From: Bradyrhizobium sp. OK095 | GTDB lineage: Bacteria; Pseudomonadota; Alphaproteobacteria; Rhizobiales; Xanthobacteraceae | NCBI RefSeq assembly: GCF_900109945.1 | Contig: NZ_FOBX01000002.1 | Span: 496,001-560,000 of the forward strand | DNA length: 64,000 bases | Reading direction: 5' to 3' | In this document: positions 54,631 through 63,565 of the stretch, piece by piece | Position numbering within the stretch: the stretch's first letter is position 1 | How the letters are laid out: each line of letters opens with the position of its first letter | Program-made: the position numbers and the translations under genes | The notes under the pieces: model-generated | Seen by the model: the letters and a program-made list of their open reading frames with translations, nothing else | Told to the model about the DNA's origin: nothing | Database searches by the model: none

Positions 54631-55380
54631 TCAGGCCGCCTTCGACACCAGCGTCTCGCTCTCGACCAGCTCCGTCCCGATCAGGAAATCGCGACACCCC
54701 CGCAAGCTGCGCAGCGCGCGGTTGAAGTCGATGCCGGTCGAGACCAGCGCATGCAGCGTGGTCGGGTTGCGGACGATGCCGCGGAGCACGGCGGCGAGAT
54801 CGATCTGGCCGTTCGGCTTGATGGCGGCGCGGGCGAGCGCCGGCAGCGCGCGATGGGCGGGGTCGCTGATGACGCGGACTGCGGCGAACGGCAGCCCGGC
54901 CTCGGAGGCGTAGGCGGCCGCGATGTGGCTTTCCATGTCGACGGCGGAGGCGCCGGTTTCTGAATGCAGCGCCGCCTTGCTGGAGCGGCCCGTGACCACT
55001 TCCTCGGCGCCGGCGAGGCTGCCGCGCACCACACGGCGGCGGCCTGAGGTCAGGCGGTCGATGAGGTCGTTGCCGAGCGACAGGCCGGCGGCCCAACGGG
55101 TATCGCCGGAGAGCACCTCGGTTGCCAGCACGACGTCGCCGGAGCGCAGGGTCGGGTCGAGCCCGCCGGCCACGCCGAACGAGATCACGCCGCGAATCGT
55201 ATTGGGATCCATCACCGTCAGAAGCGCCCGCAACTGGGTGGGGCTGCTCGACGAGCAGATCACGGCCATCCCGGGCCCAGCCGCGATGCGGGCCTCCTGG
55301 ACCAGACCGGTCACGATCAAGATTGGCCGCGGATCAATGGCATTGCCCGCGGTGAGATAGTCCCCCGTCCCCAAAGTCAC
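54631..55380 (-). CDS. hpnG: Hopanoid nucleoside phosphorylase-like protein HpnG
   Basis: 249-aa protein of the purine nucleoside phosphorylase fold. It removes adenine from adenosylhopane made by HpnH, giving a phosphorylated ribosylhopane. Seen are GVISFGVAGGLDPTLRSGDVV near residue 75 and SAVDMESHIAAAYA near 140, the ribose/base-binding segment. The start is GTG 55380, overlapping the shc stop as GTGA; a longer frame lies inside shc. Last gene of hpnC-D-E-shc-hpnG. Confidence 0.9.
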   Translation of the reverse strand: MTLGTGDYLTAGNAIDPRPILIVTGLVQEARIAAGPGMAVICSSSSPTQLRALLTVMDPNTIRGVISFGVAGGLDPTLRSGDVVLATEVLSGDTRWAAGLSLGNDLIDRLTSGRRRVVRGSLAGAEEVVTGRSSKAALHSETGASAVDMESHIAAAYASEAGLPFAAVRVISDPAHRALPALARAAIKPNGQIDLAAVLRGIVRNPTTLHALVSTGIDFNRALRSLRGCRDFLIGTELVESETLVSKAA

Positions 55381-57344
55381 ATTCCGACCCCTACCACCCT
55401 GCTGTTGGTGTTCCTCAAGTTCCGGTACCGCGCCAACGCCCACAGCGGAAAGAACTTCGGGTAACCATGATATCGAAGGTAGAATACACGAGGAAAGCCT
55501 GTGGCGGTGTACCGCTGCTCGTCCCACAGCCCTTTTTCGTTCTGTGTGGCAATCAGGTACTCCACCCCGCGGGCGACGGCCGGGTGATCAACCTCGCCAG
55601 CTGCCATCAGGGCAAGCAAAGCCCATGCCGTTTGCGAGGCGGTCGAGGGAGCTGCCTCCCATCCCCGGTAGTCCAGCCGGTAGCTGACGGCGTCCTCGCC
55701 CCAGCCGCCATCCTTGTTCTGGATCGAGGCCAGCCAGCCGGCGGCTTTCCGCATCATCGGGTCGTCGTGGCGGACACCGGCCATGTTCAGGGCGCAGACA
55801 ACCGACCAGGTTCCATAGATGAAGTTCATGCCCCAGCGGCCGTACCAGGACCCTTCGGGGTGCTGGGTCTTCCGGAGGTAAGCGACCCCGTCGGCCACAT
55901 GCTTGCTGGTTGTCTCGGTCTCGCCGAGCTGGGCCAGCATCGAGATGCAGCGCGCGGTGACGTCCTCGGTCGGAGGATCGAGCAGCGCGCCATGGTCGGA
56001 GAACGGGATGTTGTTCAAATAGTATTCGAGATTGTTGACGTCGAAGGCAGCCCAGCCGCCGTCGTCGCTCTGCATGCCCTCGATCCACTCCCGGCCGCGA
56101 TCGATCGCGGCATCATAGCCGGTGGCGCCGTGCTCCCGCCGCATGCGGTCCATCGACATCACCACGACAGCCGTGTCGTCGAGATCGGGGTAGTGCGCAT
56201 TGTTGTACTGGAAAGCCCAGCCGCCCGGACGCACGTCGGGCCGCTTCACCGCCCAATCGCCCTTCACCTCGAGCTCCTGCTTCGGGATCAGCCAGTCGAG
56301 GCCCTGCTTGGCGGCAGGCACCGCTATGTCGCCGCCGGCTTCCAGCAACGCGTGCGCGGTCAGCGTCGTATCCCACACGGGCGAGACGCAGGGCTGGCAA
56401 TAGGCTTCGTCGTCCTTGATCACGAGCAGCTTGTCGATGCCCCGGCGCGTGATCGCGCGCGGCGGGAAATTCTCGTCCTTGCCGAGCGCGTCGTACATCA
56501 TGACGATGTTGGCCATCGGCGGATAGATCGCGCCCATGCCGTCCTCGCCGTTGAGCCGCTCTTCGGTGAAGGCGAGCGCCGCATCGATCGCGCGCTTGCG
56601 CAGGCTGTTCGGAAACATCGGCTCGACCACGCGCAAGATACCGTCGAGCGCGCGGAACAGCACGAACCAGGCCATGCTCTGGTGCGGCGCCTTCGCGGTC
56701 ATGCCGATTCCGCGCGGATCCTGCAGGAACAATTCGTCGATGCCGACGCCCTTCGGATTCTTCGCGAGCGGCTTCAGCGCGGCAAGCACCATCAGCGGCA
56801 CCATGGTGGTGCGCGCCCAATAGGAGATCTTGTTGATGTGGAACGGCGACCAGAACGGCAGCAGCACGATCTCGATCGGCAGCACCGGCACCGCGCGCCA
56901 GGTCACCACGCCGAACATCGCGAGCAGGAAGCGGGTGAAGACGTTGCTGTTGATGGCGCCACCGCGGGAATGCATCGCCTCGCGCGCACGCACCATATGC
57001 GGGCTGTCTGTGGAATCGCCGATCATCTTCAGCGCGAAGTAAGCCTTCACGCTGGCGCTCATGTCGAACTCGCCGTCATGCACCAGCGGCCAGCCGCCAT
57101 GGGCGCCCTGAACGCGGCGCAGATAGTTGGCGATCTTGGCTTCGAGCGCGGTGTCCACGGGCTCAGCCAGATAATGACGCAGCAGCACGTATTCGGCCGG
57201 GATCGTGCAATCGGCTTCGAGCTCGAACACCCAATGGCCGTCGGATTGCTGCAGGCCGACGACGCCTTGCGTGGCCGACGCAATGCTCGATTCCAAGACC
57301 TTCGATTCCAAAGCTTCGCGGCTGGTCGCGTTCACGGAATCCAT
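55377..57344 (-). CDS. shc: Squalene-hopene cyclase
   Basis: 655-aa cyclase that turns squalene into hopene and hopanol at the membrane. The catalytic acid motif is DLDDTAVV in the middle (about residue 370), QW repeats include QSDGHWVFELEADC, QSDDGGWAAFD, and QNKDGGWGED, and CVSPVWDTTLTAHALLEA follows near 325. Full length for the family. It follows hpnE by 80 bases and overlaps hpnG by four. Confidence 0.96.
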   Translation of the reverse strand: MDSVNATSREALESKVLESSIASATQGVVGLQQSDGHWVFELEADCTIPAEYVLLRHYLAEPVDTALEAKIANYLRRVQGAHGGWPLVHDGEFDMSASVKAYFALKMIGDSTDSPHMVRAREAMHSRGGAINSNVFTRFLLAMFGVVTWRAVPVLPIEIVLLPFWSPFHINKISYWARTTMVPLMVLAALKPLAKNPKGVGIDELFLQDPRGIGMTAKAPHQSMAWFVLFRALDGILRVVEPMFPNSLRKRAIDAALAFTEERLNGEDGMGAIYPPMANIVMMYDALGKDENFPPRAITRRGIDKLLVIKDDEAYCQPCVSPVWDTTLTAHALLEAGGDIAVPAAKQGLDWLIPKQELEVKGDWAVKRPDVRPGGWAFQYNNAHYPDLDDTAVVVMSMDRMRREHGATGYDAAIDRGREWIEGMQSDDGGWAAFDVNNLEYYLNNIPFSDHGALLDPPTEDVTARCISMLAQLGETETTSKHVADGVAYLRKTQHPEGSWYGRWGMNFIYGTWSVVCALNMAGVRHDDPMMRKAAGWLASIQNKDGGWGEDAVSYRLDYRGWEAAPSTASQTAWALLALMAAGEVDHPAVARGVEYLIATQNEKGLWDEQRYTATGFPRVFYLRYHGYPKFFPLWALARYRNLRNTNSRVVGVGM

Positions 57345-57407
57345 CTCGCTCGATTGCTCCGATAGTCGATTGAAATTGACGGGAATTTTTGCCCGTCAGG
57401 GCCGCTT

Positions 57408-57439
57408 TTCAAGATGTCTTGGCTTCAAGATGTCTTGGC
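57408..57439. repeat. 16-bp tandem duplication at the hpnE 3' end
   Basis: TTCAAGATGTCTTGGC occurs twice in direct succession (57408-57423 and 57424-57439). The hpnE stop codon lies in the right copy, so the left copy is outside the gene and the protein end is unaffected. Confidence 0.8.
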
Positions 57440-58681
57440 GGCCAAAACCAGATCTGCGGCACGATCACCAGATCGGACCGATCCCTCGATGGTTGCAGGC
57501 AATCCCGTAGCAGTCCAGTCGCCGGCGAGAAACAGGTTTTTCAGCGCAGTGACCGGCCCCGGACGCAGGGCATTCTGGGCCGGTGTGGCGGCAAAAGTGG
57601 CCCGGCGCTCGCGCACGATCTGCCACGGCGGCAGCTCGCCGGAAACCCCGCCCGCCTTGCAGACATCGTTCCAGATTTCCTGCGCGAGTTCCTCACGCGG
57701 CATGTCGACGAGGCGGTCGGCGTTGCTGATGGTCACCGAGAGCCGGTTCGGGAACGCGAACAGCCATTCCACGACGCCGCCGATCACACCCAGGATCGCC
57801 GGCGACCCCGGCGGCGGCTCAAACCGGAAGTGTGCATTGACGATGGCGCGGAATTCGGTCGGCGTCTTCACGCCGGGCAGCAGGCTCGCGGCAGCGCGCG
57901 GCGGCACCGCCATCACGACGACGTCGCCCTCACCGATCTGGATGACATCCTCGCCGCCGAAATTCAGCGCGCTCGCCTTGCCATCGCTGGTCACGAACGA
58001 TCGCAGCTCATGGCCGAGCTGAACGGTGTGGCCACGCTCAGCCAGAAACTTCACGGCGGGCTCGATCAGCACGGCGCTGAGGCCGTCGCGCGCGATCAGG
58101 GGACGGCAGGCCTGCCCGCCGGCAAGCAGTGTCTCGCGCACGATCGCACCCGCGAGACCGGCCGAACCCTCGGGCGGATCGACATTGAGCGCGGCGAGCA
58201 GCAGCGGCTGCACCAGGCGCTGATAGAGCGTGCCCTCGCAAGGAATGGATTTGCCGACCAGCGTCTGCTCCGACGCCCAGATCAACGGCGCCAGTTTCAG
58301 ATAATCGGTGAGCCCGGTGTCGGGAACGCGACGGCTTTCGTCGAGCACCCAGGTCGGCAATCGGCCGGCGCCAAGATCGATCTGCCAGCGCTGCCCGGTC
58401 GTGATATCGACAAAGGGAAACTGCGCGCTTTCGGGGCCAACGAGGCCGGCCTCGGTGCCGATCGCACGCGCATAGGCGCGCGCATGGCTGTTGCCGGACA
58501 GCAGCAGATGATTGCCATTGTCGATGGTGAGATTGGTGGCGGCGTCGAAATAGGAACGGCAGCGACCGCCGGCTTGCTGCGTCGCCTCGTGCACGGCGAC
58601 CTTGAAGCCGGCATTGGCGAGCCGCACGGCGGCGGAGAGGCCGGAAATTCCAGCACCGATGATGTGAGCTGTGTTTTGCAT
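57425..58681 (-). CDS. hpnE: Hydroxysqualene dehydroxylase HpnE
   Basis: 418-aa FAD-dependent amine-oxidase-type enzyme that reduces hydroxysqualene to squalene. N-terminal dinucleotide motif AHIIGAGISGLSAAVRLANAG, then GGRCRSYFDA and DNGNHLLLSGN, and C-terminal LFLAGDWTATGLPATIEGSV. ATG 58681 shares its first base with the hpnD stop; a longer frame reads through hpnD and is not coding. Middle gene of the squalene trio. Confidence 0.93.
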   Translation of the reverse strand: MQNTAHIIGAGISGLSAAVRLANAGFKVAVHEATQQAGGRCRSYFDAATNLTIDNGNHLLLSGNSHARAYARAIGTEAGLVGPESAQFPFVDITTGQRWQIDLGAGRLPTWVLDESRRVPDTGLTDYLKLAPLIWASEQTLVGKSIPCEGTLYQRLVQPLLLAALNVDPPEGSAGLAGAIVRETLLAGGQACRPLIARDGLSAVLIEPAVKFLAERGHTVQLGHELRSFVTSDGKASALNFGGEDVIQIGEGDVVVMAVPPRAAASLLPGVKTPTEFRAIVNAHFRFEPPPGSPAILGVIGGVVEWLFAFPNRLSVTISNADRLVDMPREELAQEIWNDVCKAGGVSGELPPWQIVRERRATFAATPAQNALRPGPVTALKNLFLAGDWTATGLPATIEGSVRSGDRAADLVLAAKTS

Positions 58682-59520
58682 CAGATGAAAGCGTAACGGA
58701 GCAGGATCAGGATGCGTGTGACCTTCGCCACACGTACCGGCTCGCGCGGCGCGTTGAAGCCGCGCGCGATCAGGAGGTCCAGAATGGCATGATAGTATTT
58801 CGACATCATGCGCGGCGCGCGCACCGCGCGGCGCCGATTGCGGCTCATGATCTCGTCCGACTTCTCGAAATACACCTTTGCGCGCTGTGCCAGCGGCAGA
58901 CAGACCTTTGGCAGCGCACGCTCGACGATCACGCGGTCCGGATCGTTGGAGGTGATCCCGGCATGCAGCAGCGCCTCGCGCGGCAGATAGAGCCGGCCGA
59001 GACCCGCGTCTTCGTCGATGTCGCGCAGGATGTTGGTGAGCTGGAGCGCGCGGCCGAGATGATGGGCGAGCTCGATGCCATCTTCCTCGGGCAAGCCGAA
59101 CACCCGCACCGACAACCGTCCCACGGCGCTGGCGACACGGTCGCAATAGAGATCCAGCGTCGCCATGTCGGGCGCGCGGATGTCCTGCGGCACATCCATC
59201 TCCATGCCGTCGACGATCGCAACAAAATCTTCGCGCTTCAGCCCGAAGGCCTTCACGGAGCCGACATAGTCGGCAAGGCGCGGCGGCGGATTGCCCTGGT
59301 AGAGCGCGTCGATATCGTTGCGCCATTCCTGCAGCGCGGCGAGCCGCTCGTCGCGCGGACCGTCGGAATCGGCGATGTCGTCGACCTGGCGGCAGAAGCT
59401 GTAGATCTGGAACATCGCTTCGCGCTGATCATGCGGCAGGATGCGCATCGCAGCGTAGAAGGAGCTGTTCGATGCGGTCGAGCCGTAATTGGCGCTGGGC
59501 GCGGCCGCCTCAAGCGTCAT
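58681..59520 (-). CDS. hpnD: Presqualene diphosphate synthase HpnD
   Basis: 279-aa trans-isoprenyl diphosphate synthase that joins two farnesyl diphosphates into presqualene diphosphate. First Asp-rich motif FCRQVDDIADSDG near residue 43, second QLTNILRDIDEDAGLGR near 165. ATG 59520 lies 11 bases inside hpnC. Length normal. Confidence 0.94.
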   Translation of the reverse strand: MTLEAAAPSANYGSTASNSSFYAAMRILPHDQREAMFQIYSFCRQVDDIADSDGPRDERLAALQEWRNDIDALYQGNPPPRLADYVGSVKAFGLKREDFVAIVDGMEMDVPQDIRAPDMATLDLYCDRVASAVGRLSVRVFGLPEEDGIELAHHLGRALQLTNILRDIDEDAGLGRLYLPREALLHAGITSNDPDRVIVERALPKVCLPLAQRAKVYFEKSDEIMSRNRRRAVRAPRMMSKYYHAILDLLIARGFNAPREPVRVAKVTRILILLRYAFI

Positions 59521-60394
59521 GTGCAGTCCCCGGTCTGGAAATGGCCTTGCGTCCGATCGCGCGGCGGCCGACTTCGCCGATCATGCCGGCGAGGCTGAAA
59601 GTGAGAAGCTCGAACTTGTTCAGATGCACGCGCTCGCGCAGGGGATCGCGCACCTTCAGCAGGCGCACGATGCGGTCGGCATAGGCCCGGATCACGGCAA
59701 CGTCGACGCCGAGGCGGACATCCCGGATCTCCGCGCTCAACGACCTGCCCTCGTCGAGCAGCGCCGCGTTGCGCACGGCGAGCCCCTGAAGACAGGCCAG
59801 CATCTCCGGCGGCGACTGCGTCAGCCCGAGCTGCTCGACCGAGGCACCACTCGCGGCCAGCGCGTCGCGCGGCAGATAAACGCGATTGAGCTCGCGGAAA
59901 TCCTTGCCGCAATCCTGGAGATGGTTGTTGATCTGGAGCGCCGCGCAGAGCGCATCCGATGCGGCCCAGGTCGAGGTGCTCTCACCGTGGACATCGAGCA
60001 TGAAGCGGCCGACCGGCATCGCCGAGTAGCGGCAATAATGGATGACCTCGTCCCAGTTCTCGTAGCGCAGCTTGGTCACGTCCATGCGGAACGCGATCAG
60101 CACGTCGAGCGCGTGGCGCGGCGCCATGCCGCGCTCGGCCAGCGCGCGCCGCAGGATGACGGCCTCAGTCTGGGTGTCGCCCTTGCCGAGCAGTTCCGCC
60201 TCGAACAGGTCGAGCAAGCGTAGCTTCTCGTCGGGCGGCAGGGTGGCGTGATCGGCGATGTCGTCAGCGGTGCGGACGAAATTGTAATACGCCAGGATCA
60301 GCGCACGATGACGCGGATGAATGATCCAGGACGCGACGGGAAAATTCTCGTCGCGGTCACCCTTGCCGGATCGCAATTCGCTCGCAGAGGTCAT
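59510..60394 (-). CDS. hpnC: Hydroxysqualene synthase HpnC
   Basis: 294-aa paralogue of HpnD that converts presqualene diphosphate to hydroxysqualene. Asp-rich motifs NFVRTADDIADHATL near residue 37 and INNHLQDCGKDFRELNRVY near 155, the latter shorter in acids than in HpnD, as is usual. It opens the hpnC-D-E-shc-G run. The 191 bases upstream to the next gene (60395-60585) must contain the operon promoter; none was assigned. Confidence 0.93.
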   Translation of the reverse strand: MTSASELRSGKGDRDENFPVASWIIHPRHRALILAYYNFVRTADDIADHATLPPDEKLRLLDLFEAELLGKGDTQTEAVILRRALAERGMAPRHALDVLIAFRMDVTKLRYENWDEVIHYCRYSAMPVGRFMLDVHGESTSTWAASDALCAALQINNHLQDCGKDFRELNRVYLPRDALAASGASVEQLGLTQSPPEMLACLQGLAVRNAALLDEGRSLSAEIRDVRLGVDVAVIRAYADRIVRLLKVRDPLRERVHLNKFELLTFSLAGMIGEVGRRAIGRKAISRPGTAHDA

Positions 60395-60585
60395 CGAGGG
60401 CTGGCTTACAATCGTTTGGACAGGAAGGGCTTTTTCGCTCGCGCGGGCTCATGCCGGCGATGCCGCCGCGGCCCCCATATAGGGGAATACGGCCGCAAAA
60501 CCAATCCTGTCTGTCGATGGCAGCCCTTCCGGATCCGGCCCGAAAAGGCGGCCCCAGGACCGCCTTTGTGGGCCAGTGGCCGAGC

Positions 60586-60819
60586 TTACTGATTGTGGCT
60601 CTTCAGGACCTGGTCGCAGGCCTGCGAGATCTTGGGCCGGTTCTCCTTGAGGCAGGCCAGGATCGTGAAATCGCCCTGGTCGATGACCGGGCGGCAGAAC
60701 TTCTGCACGTCGCGCGTGCAGGCCTTCTGCTCGGCGTCCGTGCCACGTCCTGCCTGGGCGAATGCCGCCGTGGAAAGGGTTGCCGACAGCAGGGTGAGAG
60801 CGACGAGAAGCTTACGCAT
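60586..60819 (-). CDS. Small exported cysteine-repeat protein
   Basis: 77-aa protein with a clear signal peptide (LLVALTLLSATLSTAAFAQA) and a mature part carrying four cysteines in ACTRDVQKFCRPVIDQGDF and ILACLKENRPKISQACDQVL, the cysteine-rich GLG1-type repeat pattern seen in small periplasmic proteins of this group. AAGGAA lies 7 bases before ATG 60819; the frame upstream is not coding. Function unknown. Confidence 0.8.
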   Translation of the reverse strand: MRKLLVALTLLSATLSTAAFAQAGRGTDAEQKACTRDVQKFCRPVIDQGDFTILACLKENRPKISQACDQVLKSHNQ

Positions 60820-61282
60820 TGTATTCCTTCGTTCTGACGGCAGAATCGCACCGATCCCGGACAGCACAGGGCGGACGGCCGGAACGGATTGTTCTGATGG
60901 CAAGTCGCCGCGGAAGTCGCGGCCGTGGGAGAAGGCACAAGCACTGGTAAATGCGGCCAAATTGGCGCCGCATCCACCAAATCAGGTCTTCCCTGGGTCT
61001 TCATTGGCAGATGTAAGGGTTTGATACTAAGTCATAATTCAGGCACTGCGCATTTTACTGCACGGCTGTTGCAGCGCTGCATCTCTCCGCCCCGCCGTTT
61101 GGGCCGGAAACATGCCGAAACACAACAAATTGCAGGGGTCCGGGCATGGCGCGGGCGCCCGGTGAACCGCCATCTCTGGCGGGCGGGCGTTGAACCTGAC
61201 ACTGGCTCGGAACACTAAACCTTCGATGTGGCGAGACGTCCCCGATGTTGAGCGGACGTCGTTCCAAAACGGGATATTTGTG
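60820..61282. other. Intergenic stretch with no recognised gene
   Basis: 463 bases between two divergently transcribed exported-protein genes. It must hold both promoters. No ORF with coding character, hairpin terminator or repeat was recognised. Confidence 0.5.
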
Positions 61283-61780
61283 ATGAAATTTTTTGGGCGA
61301 TCTGCACTGGCGATCAAGGCGGCCGGCATCGGGGCTGCGCTGCTCTTCTCGGTTTCGGCAAGCCACGCTCAGTCGGCCGGACCGTTTGCCGGTTTCGACG
61401 GCGCCTGGACCGGCACCGGCACGGTGTCGCTGTCCGACGGTTCCACCGAACGGATCCGCTGCAGGGCGGACTACAAGGTCGCCGGCACCGGTCTCAACCT
61501 CAAGCAGGCCCTGCACTGCGCGTCCGACAGCTACAAGTTCGACCTCACCAGCGATGTGACGAGCCAGGGCGAGCGGATCTCCGGCAACTGGAGCGAGACC
61601 AACCGCAACATCTTCGGCAATCTGCAGGGCACCGCCGGCGGCGGCTCGATCGAAGTGTTCGTCGAGGCCAACGGCTTCGCCGCCAATTTGTCGCTGCGCA
61701 CCAACGGCACCAAGCAGACGGTGCAGATCTCCTCCAAGGGCGAGATCCGCGGCGTCAACATCACGTTGACGAAGGGCTGA
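61283..61780 (+). CDS. Exported hypothetical protein
   Basis: 165-aa protein. Signal peptide (ALAIKAAGIGAALLFSVSASHA), then one domain with beta-strand character: GAWTGTGTVSLSDGSTERIRC, ALHCASDSYKFDLTSDV and SISGNW-like RISGNWSETNRNIFG. The pattern suits a small periplasmic beta-sandwich or lipocalin-like protein. ATG 61283 keeps the signal at the N-terminus. A terminator follows. Function unknown. Confidence 0.78.
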   Translation: MKFFGRSALAIKAAGIGAALLFSVSASHAQSAGPFAGFDGAWTGTGTVSLSDGSTERIRCRADYKVAGTGLNLKQALHCASDSYKFDLTSDVTSQGERISGNWSETNRNIFGNLQGTAGGGSIEVFVEANGFAANLSLRTNGTKQTVQISSKGEIRGVNITLTKG

Positions 61781-61806
61781 TTGCTCTTCCAGATCGATGG
61801 GAATAC

Positions 61807-61838
61807 AGCCCTCGGTTCTCGCGAGCCGGGGGCTTTTT
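61807..61838 (+). terminator. Rho-independent terminator after the exported protein gene
   Basis: AGCCCTCGG with CCGGGGGCT (one mismatch), a ten-base loop, then TTTTT. It ends 7 bases before the ATG at 61845, making that start a poor choice for the next gene. Confidence 0.78.
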
Positions 61839-61943
61839 GCTGACATGAACCATCTGCGCAGGCATCTGCTCAAAGCCGTCGGGCTCTTCGCCACCAGCCG
61901 CGCGTGGGCCAATGATCAACCGTCGATCCCAAGGGAGACGGAC

Positions 61944-62690
61944 ATGCAGCCGTCGTCAGTGAAGCCACGTCACGTGCTCTGCTTCCTTGGCAAGGACGAT
62001 AGCCTGCTACATCCGCCGAAGGCGGTGGCCAAAACGATCGCGGATTTCAACTTCGAGATCGATCGCACTTATTCGCAAGGGAAGCCCGATCCGCACATGG
62101 AGCGATCGTTCGGGGTGTCCTGGGACCGCGTCTTTCCCAATGCCTGGTCCGCTACGGACGAAGCTGCGGTGGCCAATCATAAGGCGGTGCTCTACGTGCT
62201 GAGCCCGCCACTGGAGCAGCAGAAATCAGTCGCCTATTCGGCAGCGGCCTTGCGCATCGTCGAGGAGATGATCGAGGCCGGCGCCACCGCCGTGAAGGGC
62301 GAAAGCGCCGGCGTTGCTCACGGCCTCGCGCGGTGGATGCAATTGGCCGCAGAGTGCAAGGCGGCGGCGAGGACGAACCAGGGGCTCGCCGTCACGGCTG
62401 CGATGAGCCGGACCTGCCGCCTCGCCTTCGCCAAGCGCCCGCTCGGCGGCAACAGCTACAACGAAAGCGTGGGCTTCCACCTCGTCGGGCTGCCGGAGGT
62501 CTATGTCGCGAAGTCGCGCGGCAGCGACCGGGATGCGGTGAAGCTGACGGACGAGATCGCCGACGCCATGGCGGAACACGGCGTCGATGCGAGCTTGCGC
62601 GAGCGCAAGCTCGCACTTTCGCAAGGGTCGCAATACGCCGACGACGATTTCAAGTTCAATCCGTACGGGATCGTTCGTATCGAGGCTTGA
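61944..62690 (+). CDS. Conserved hypothetical protein, unknown function
   Basis: 248-aa protein without a motif I can assign. Reads RHVLCFLGKDDSLLHPPKAV, MEEMIEAGATAVKGESAGVAHG-like EMIEAGATAVKGESAGVAHG near residue 110 and SYNESVGFHLVGLPEVYVAK near 170; a resemblance to DUF4261-type proteins is possible. ATG 61944 has AAGGGAG 6 bases upstream. ATG 61845 in frame would add a basic/hydrophobic leader (MNHLRRHLLKAVGLFATSRA) but begins inside the terminator region. Confidence 0.65.
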   Translation: MQPSSVKPRHVLCFLGKDDSLLHPPKAVAKTIADFNFEIDRTYSQGKPDPHMERSFGVSWDRVFPNAWSATDEAAVANHKAVLYVLSPPLEQQKSVAYSAAALRIVEEMIEAGATAVKGESAGVAHGLARWMQLAAECKAAARTNQGLAVTAAMSRTCRLAFAKRPLGGNSYNESVGFHLVGLPEVYVAKSRGSDRDAVKLTDEIADAMAEHGVDASLRERKLALSQGSQYADDDFKFNPYGIVRIEA

Positions 62691-62707
62691 GTGCGGGGCG
62701 CACCGCA

Positions 62708-63526
62708 TCAATCCTTGCGCGCGACGCATTCGCACCGGCATCTGAAATAGACTGCGTCCGGATCGGTTCCCCAGCCCTCCCATCCGGCAAGCGCGGCCTG
62801 AATCTCGTCGGCGGTCGCGAGCGCCTTGCTGAGAAGCTGCGGCCCGAGTCCGAGCAGGCTTCGCCGCGCATCCGCGACGGCTGCGCTGCGGCTCGCGGCA
62901 TCGGCGCTGTGGTTGACGTAGCTGGCCCCCGCCCAGACCGGCGCGAAACCGTGAGCACGAAGAATGGAGCCCTGCCGGCGGCCGAAGCGAATTGCTTCTG
63001 GATCGTCGTGCTCGTACCAGCGTTGCCAGAGATCAAGCGCGAGGCGTACGCCGTCGAGTTCGGGGTGAAGCACATTACCGCCGACATCGGCGTCACGTGT
63101 TGCGAGGAAGCCACCCGGCTTCAGCACCCGTCGGGCTTCCGCCAGCGTTCGGGTCAGTACCGCCTCGCTCTGATGGTAGAGCACCGCGTGAAAGAACACG
63201 GCGTCGAACGATCCATCCTCGAACGGCAGCGCGGTCATGTCGGCCTCGGCAAAGGCGAGGTTGGTCAAGCCCGCCTCCGCCGCGCGGGCGCTACCGGCGG
63301 CGATCGCCTTCGGCTCGATATCGATCCCGACCGCTTTTCCGACAACGCCCGCGAGTGCGGCCGTGATGGTCCCGGGTCCGCAACCCGCGTCGAGCAGGAT
63401 CGTGTCCGATGTCAGGAACGGAACGAAAAAGGCGGCTGAATCGCCGCCTCGCTTCTGCTGAAACTCCACGATGGAGCTGTCGTACCGCATCGGCCGCATC
63501 CTCGGCCGGAACTCCGGCGCAGTCAT
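62708..63526 (-). CDS. Class I SAM-dependent methyltransferase
   Basis: 272-aa methyltransferase. SAM site ILLDAGCGPGTITAAL near residue 45, acidic GIDIEPKAIAAG after it, MTALPFEDGSFDAVFFHAVLYH (motif IV) and RRVLKPGGFLATRDADVGG (motif V/VI), the UbiE-type plan. Substrate unknown. Convergent with the unknown gene at 61944 (17 bases between stops). Confidence 0.88.
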   Translation of the reverse strand: MTAPEFRPRMRPMRYDSSIVEFQQKRGGDSAAFFVPFLTSDTILLDAGCGPGTITAALAGVVGKAVGIDIEPKAIAAGSARAAEAGLTNLAFAEADMTALPFEDGSFDAVFFHAVLYHQSEAVLTRTLAEARRVLKPGGFLATRDADVGGNVLHPELDGVRLALDLWQRWYEHDDPEAIRFGRRQGSILRAHGFAPVWAGASYVNHSADAASRSAAVADARRSLLGLGPQLLSKALATADEIQAALAGWEGWGTDPDAVYFRCRCECVARKD

Positions 63527-63565
63527 TCAGACTGCGCCGATTCCATGTCCGATGGATGAAGCCGC

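Noticed and set aside
55467-57365. 632-codon frame antisense to squalene-hopene cyclase.
   Set aside because: Shadow of the shc gene; no domain and the true strand has all cyclase motifs.
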